A stretch of DNA of 64,000 nt from Ulvibacter algarum (GTDB lineage Bacteria; Bacteroidota; Bacteroidia; Flavobacteriales; Flavobacteriaceae): positions 372,001 to 436,000 of the forward strand of contig CANLBJ010000002.1 in the NCBI GenBank assembly GCA_947488905.1. The letters run 5' to 3'. This document shows positions 60,732 through 64,000 of the stretch, in pieces. Numbering within the stretch: the first letter of the stretch is position 1; the number at the start of each line of letters is the position of its first letter. A program made the position numbers and the translations under genes. The notes beneath the pieces were generated by a model. That model was not told the DNA's origin. It ran no database searches and saw nothing but the letters and a program-made list of their open reading frames with translations.

Positions 60732-62612
60732 CTAAGAAACCTGAGCAGTCTTACGCTCTAATAAAAAACGCTCAATTAATCCTTTAGGATGCGTAGTTGC
60801 TGCAACAGGAAAATCAAACCAATCTTGCAGCGGAATATCAAATCCAGTTTTATTTAAATAACTGTTTAAAGCAAGGTTTAATCCTTTAGAATATTTGGGG
60901 TGTTCTGCTCCTTGAGGGTCTTCATGCCATAAATCATTTTGTGCAAATCCTTTAAATTCTGGTCCCGTAATGTTAATACCGAAATCTTCTGGGTTTTTAC
61001 CTATTGGGCTATGAATGGTTGTAGTAAATTGATGCCAGTAAGCAGATTGTATACAGTTCTTTTCAAACAACTGTCTAACAACATCTAGCGAGTCTATGGT
61101 CTCTTGTTCTGTTTGAGTAGGGAAGCCAAACATAAGATAAGCGTGTACCATAATATTATGTTCAGAAAAATTATGAGCAACTCTTGTTACTTGTGCAATA
61201 TCTACCCCTTTCTTCATTTTTGCTAATAAGCGGTCTGAGGCTACTTCTAGCCCTCCTGTCACAGCAATACAGCCAGATTTTGCCATAACCTCGCAAAGTT
61301 CACTTGTAAAGGTTTTTTCAAATCTAATATTGGTCCACCACGTGATATTTATATTTCGTTCAATTAATGTTTCAGAAAGCGCTCGTAGCATTTTAGGAGG
61401 TGCTGCTTCATCAACAAAATGGAAACCAGTAATACCTGTATCTTGTATTATTTTTTCAATTTTATCAACTAAGTCGTTAGCAGTTGTGTTTTGATAATTA
61501 CCTATATAATCTAAGCTGACATCACAAAACGAACATTGTTTCCAGTAACAGCCGTGTGAGATAGTGAGTTTGTTCCATCTATCATCTGTCCACATGCGGT
61601 GCATTGGGTTTACTACATCTAAAAATGATACGTATTTGCTAAAGTCTAATCCTGAATAATCTGGTGCTGGTAAGTTTCTGTGATGGTAAATAGTGTTTGG
61701 TATTTTATTCTTGTAGATCACTTGGTTGTTTTCAAGAATAAAAGTTCTTTCAAGTTCATCACTAGTTATTTTCCCTTCGGTGTATTTTACAATTTTTAAT
61801 AGAGGGCCTTCACCATCATCTAATGAGATAAAATCTACAAATTCAAAAATTCTAGGGTCTTCTAAAGAGCGTAATTCTGTATTACAGTAACCACCACCAA
61901 AAGCAACTTTTATGTCTGGGAAAAATTGTTTTATAAATTGAGCACAACGTAAAGCAGCAAATAGATTACCAGGAAAAGGGATGGTAAAACAAACTAGAGT
62001 AGGAGTGTGTGCATTGATTTTAGTTTCTAGCACTGTCATCATTTCGTCTTCTATCAAAGTAGGTTGATAACTTAAACCTTCATACAACTCGTCAAAACTA
62101 CTTGCAGACGTAGCTATCTGTTCTGCATATCTAGTAAAGGCAAAAAACTCATCTACATTGGCTTGTATAAAATCTCCTATTTCTTCAATAAAAAGTGTGG
62201 CGTGGTGTTTAGCTTTATCTATAATACCAATCTCTCCATCTGCCCATTGTATGTTTTTATTGACTTTAGACAGTCTATGCCCTTTTGGTAAAAAACTGTC
62301 TTTTAAAATCTTCTTTGCAGTTGTGATATCTTGCTTTTGCAGAAAACTAATTACAGTGTCAACACTTGAGATATAAGATGATTTTTTTTCTTGAATTTGC
62401 GGATAATGATAATTACCTAATTCATTAGCTTCTTTAAATATTGACGCTAAAAACTCGCTTGTAAATACAGCAGTAAAAAGTTCGATGCTTAAATCTACGT
62501 GAGATACAGAAACTCCTTTTTCTATAAGAAAACCTTTAATATAGGCCGTTGCTGGATACGCAGTATTTAATTGTGTAAACGGAGGGGTGACTAATAAAAG
62601 GTTAGCATTCAT
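60732..62612 (-). CDS. B12-binding-domain radical SAM protein
   Basis: A 626-residue enzyme. The first part (about 1-330) resembles a B12-binding domain with LLLVTPPFTQLNTAYPATAYIKGFL and a later AFGGGYCNTEL. The radical SAM part begins at about 350 with the cluster Cys set Cys355, Cys360 and Cys363 in GCYWKQCSFCD. The spacing is C-x4-C-x2-C, one residue longer than the classical C-x3-C-x2-C but seen in some B12-type members. Further blocks are GGLEVASDRLLAKMKKGV and AYLMFGFPTQTEQETIDSL. Substrate unknown. It is monocistronic, with a hairpin behind its upstream neighbour. Confidence 0.9.
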   Translation of the reverse strand: MNANLLLVTPPFTQLNTAYPATAYIKGFLIEKGVSVSHVDLSIELFTAVFTSEFLASIFKEANELGNYHYPQIQEKKSSYISSVDTVISFLQKQDITTAKKILKDSFLPKGHRLSKVNKNIQWADGEIGIIDKAKHHATLFIEEIGDFIQANVDEFFAFTRYAEQIATSASSFDELYEGLSYQPTLIEDEMMTVLETKINAHTPTLVCFTIPFPGNLFAALRCAQFIKQFFPDIKVAFGGGYCNTELRSLEDPRIFEFVDFISLDDGEGPLLKIVKYTEGKITSDELERTFILENNQVIYKNKIPNTIYHHRNLPAPDYSGLDFSKYVSFLDVVNPMHRMWTDDRWNKLTISHGCYWKQCSFCDVSLDYIGNYQNTTANDLVDKIEKIIQDTGITGFHFVDEAAPPKMLRALSETLIERNINITWWTNIRFEKTFTSELCEVMAKSGCIAVTGGLEVASDRLLAKMKKGVDIAQVTRVAHNFSEHNIMVHAYLMFGFPTQTEQETIDSLDVVRQLFEKNCIQSAYWHQFTTTIHSPIGKNPEDFGINITGPEFKGFAQNDLWHEDPQGAEHPKYSKGLNLALNSYLNKTGFDIPLQDWFDFPVAATTHPKGLIERFLLERKTAQVS

Positions 62613-62727
62613 TTTGCAAAGATAGTTTTGTTTAATAAGAATCTAATTGAAAAAAAGGCACTTTTAATATTCAAGAAAATTAGTAATATATGCTAGAATT
62701 GTTCTTTATAACTTAATTCTTAAACAC

Positions 62728-62761
62728 AAAAAAGCCTTTAAATAACTTTAAAGGCTTTTTT
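62728..62761. terminator. Bidirectional terminator
   Basis: AAAAAGCCTTTAAA pairs with TTTAAAGGCTTTTT around TAAC, between the start of the radical SAM gene and the end of the T9SS gene. It ends the minus-strand gene at 62799. Confidence 0.88.
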
Positions 62762-62798
62762 ACAAACTATCAAAATTTGATAGTTATATCTGTATCAA

Positions 62799-63566
62799 TT
62801 ATTCTTTAATAATTCTTATAGAATTTGAAGCATCGTTAGATGTTACTTTAAGTAAATAAACAGCAGAAGCTAAATCTTGTATGTTTAAAGATACCGTCTC
62901 AAGGTTACTGTATTCTTTTACTAAAATAAATTTACCTGTAAGATCAAAAAGTTCAACCTTAGTATCAATACTCTCATTAAAAGAAATGTTTAAAATACCT
63001 TTTGAAGGATTTGGAGAAACTTCAAATGATAGCGACTTTATAGTGTTTACAGCTAGTACATCTTCATCTGTATATGTAAAAATTGAAGCATTACCCTCTG
63101 CATTAGTACTTGCGTCTATAGCAGCTATATTAGCATTAAACCCATTAAAAGATTCTGGTTGCGTAGAGTTTTGGATCACTGCGATAGGGAAGTTAATTGA
63201 ACCAGACCAATCTCCAGGGATAATATCTTTTTGAGATAGTAAAAGAATGTTTGTGTTCTGGTCATAACTAGCACTAAAATACTGCATACCTTCACCAGTT
63301 AATAAATTAACATCTTGATCTCTTAATTCTACATACTGAAAATCTATACTTACAGTTACATTTGGCTCGCCAAAAGCTTGACTTGGAACATTTGTACCAG
63401 AAGTTTCTGATATGACAATACTACCAGTGGCAGTACCAGAATTCTCAACAGTAGGTAAAGGTGTTGCAGATAAACTTGCTTGTGGCAAAGAAACTGATTG
63501 TGCAATACTATTAAAAGATATAGCACATATAAAAAGTACTGTTAGAAATGAGTAAGTTTTTTTCAT
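62799..63566 (-). CDS. Short T9SS protein with the shared N-terminal module
   Basis: A 255-residue secreted protein (signal peptide about 1-22). It consists almost wholly of the N-terminal module seen in the proteins at 31385 and 34505 (QSVSLPQASLSATPL onward, NVTVSIDFQYVELRDQDVN, IIPGDWSGSINFPIAVIQNSTQPESFNGFNANIAAIDAST) and a T9SS sorting domain (about 175-255, VSPNPSKGILNISF, ASAVYLLKV, RIIKE). It shows the module can be exported by itself. The frame is open from a TTG at 63590; the ATG at 63566 gives the signal peptide MKKTYSFLTVLF. Confidence 0.9.
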   Translation of the reverse strand: MKKTYSFLTVLFICAISFNSIAQSVSLPQASLSATPLPTVENSGTATGSIVISETSGTNVPSQAFGEPNVTVSIDFQYVELRDQDVNLLTGEGMQYFSASYDQNTNILLLSQKDIIPGDWSGSINFPIAVIQNSTQPESFNGFNANIAAIDASTNAEGNASIFTYTDEDVLAVNTIKSLSFEVSPNPSKGILNISFNESIDTKVELFDLTGKFILVKEYSNLETVSLNIQDLASAVYLLKVTSNDASNSIRIIKE

Positions 63567-63825
63567 TATTGTGTGTTTAAGATACTTCAATTTTAGTATT
63601 GCAAATTTAATGTTTATTGTTTTTAAATAATATGGTCACAATTACTTTATGTCTAGTATTATAGGTCATTTGACGAATTTCATTATCAAATAAAGACTAT
63701 TCTAATAAACAAAGGATGATACTATATATGTTCTTGACATTTTTATAACTTGCAAATTAGGCTTTAGGAGTAAACTTTCTATTTCTTAAAAAAAACTAAA
63801 CTTAAATTTACAGACTAAAAAAACG

Positions 63826-64000
63826 GTGAATAAAGAAGAAGAAATAATCACGATATGGAACCTCTGTCCAGAATGTCAAGGTCGTGGAAAAAAAAGCCGA
63901 AGGATAAGAAAGCACGTAAAGCATAATTATCAAAGAGCGCTTGATTTTTATAATGCTTCTAATGGTCAAGGAGAACCGCCTGTAAAGCCTAAAGGTCATT
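63826..64000 (+). CDS. Partial gene, probable FAD-dependent monooxygenase N-terminus
   Basis: An open frame with a GTG start at 63826 reaches the right edge (about 58 codons). It is preceded by an in-frame TAA at 63787 and no ATG is available. The start MNKEEEIITIWNLCPECQGRGKK with a following Lys/Arg-rich helix matches the N-terminal zinc-ribbon-like extension (C-x2-C and later Cys pair) that precedes the FAD domain in a family of flavin-dependent monooxygenases. Only the extension is in the window, so the enzymatic assignment rests on resemblance. The gene diverges from the T9SS gene at 62799. Confidence 0.65.
   Translation, partial: MNKEEEIITIWNLCPECQGRGKKSRRIRKHVKHNYQRALDFYNASNGQGEPPVKPKGH

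Noticed and set aside
1..64000. CRISPR arrays, tRNA or rRNA genes, prophage or restriction systems
   Set aside because: Nothing of this kind was recognised on either strand.

Overview
The window is AT-rich (roughly one third G+C by eye) and reads as a chromosomal segment of a marine Flavobacteriaceae bacterium (Bacteroidota). Supporting signs are a TonB-dependent receptor with a carboxypeptidase-like N-terminal domain, several secreted proteins with a type IX secretion (T9SS) C-terminal sorting domain, LytS/LytTR two-component systems, no obvious Shine-Dalgarno sequences, and -7 boxes close to the Bacteroidota TAnnTTTG form. Gene density is high. I see no rRNA, tRNA, CRISPR array, prophage or transposase gene.

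Layout: 1-190 is the 5' end of a minus-strand membrane protein gene. 407-6676 is a plus-strand block: TonB receptor; then DUF2141 protein, exported repeat protein and LytS-type kinase; then two 2TM proteins and a LytTR regulator. Its three transcription units each start with the same 71-bp promoter module: a 9-bp LytTR-type site repeated at 21 bp, then a -7 box at a fixed distance. 6677-7885 is a LETM1-related protein. 8016-12420 is an ECF sigma/anti-sigma locus with two DUF4331-type exported proteins and a TPR lipoprotein. 12735-18669 holds sodC, an alpha/beta-hydrolase-OsmC fusion, a DUF2490 protein and a large propeller protein. 18862-22044 is a vWA/AAA+ (MoxR/chelatase-like) pair split by a four-helix-bundle (S23/IVP-like) gene. 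22081-31169 is mixed: LysM protein, ABC ATPase plus membrane partner, propeller-amidohydrolase, YdeI-like protein and M1 peptidase. 31385-39316 has two paralogous T9SS adhesin-like proteins behind a second LytS/LytTR pair. 39531-44141 holds secreted M28 peptidase, propeller, nuclease-like and hypothetical genes. 44248-49258 is a tandem pair of MG2-plug proteins without a barrel. 49536-56086 is a fatty-acid beta-oxidation cluster in fadN-fadA-fadE order with a MarR gene, again interrupted by a four-helix-bundle gene between inverted repeats. 56236-64000 carries a CotH-like lipoprotein with an outer-membrane protein, an NAD(P)-binding protein, RlmA, a B12/radical-SAM protein, a third short T9SS paralog, and the start of a probable FAD monooxygenase gene at the right edge.

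The main signals beyond ordinary annotation are: (1) the three identical-geometry LytTR promoter modules, which tie the TonB receptor, kinase and regulator into one self-controlled regulon; (2) the 10-mer RTTTCCGAAG, found 17 times by manual scan on both strands, far above chance and enriched between genes, once as an inverted pair forming a terminator-like hairpin; (3) two S23-like genes in operon gaps, each bounded by inverted repeats, recalling 23S rRNA intervening sequences but placed between protein genes; and (4) a roughly 150-residue secreted N-terminal module shared by three T9SS proteins. Many genes use TTG or GTG starts.
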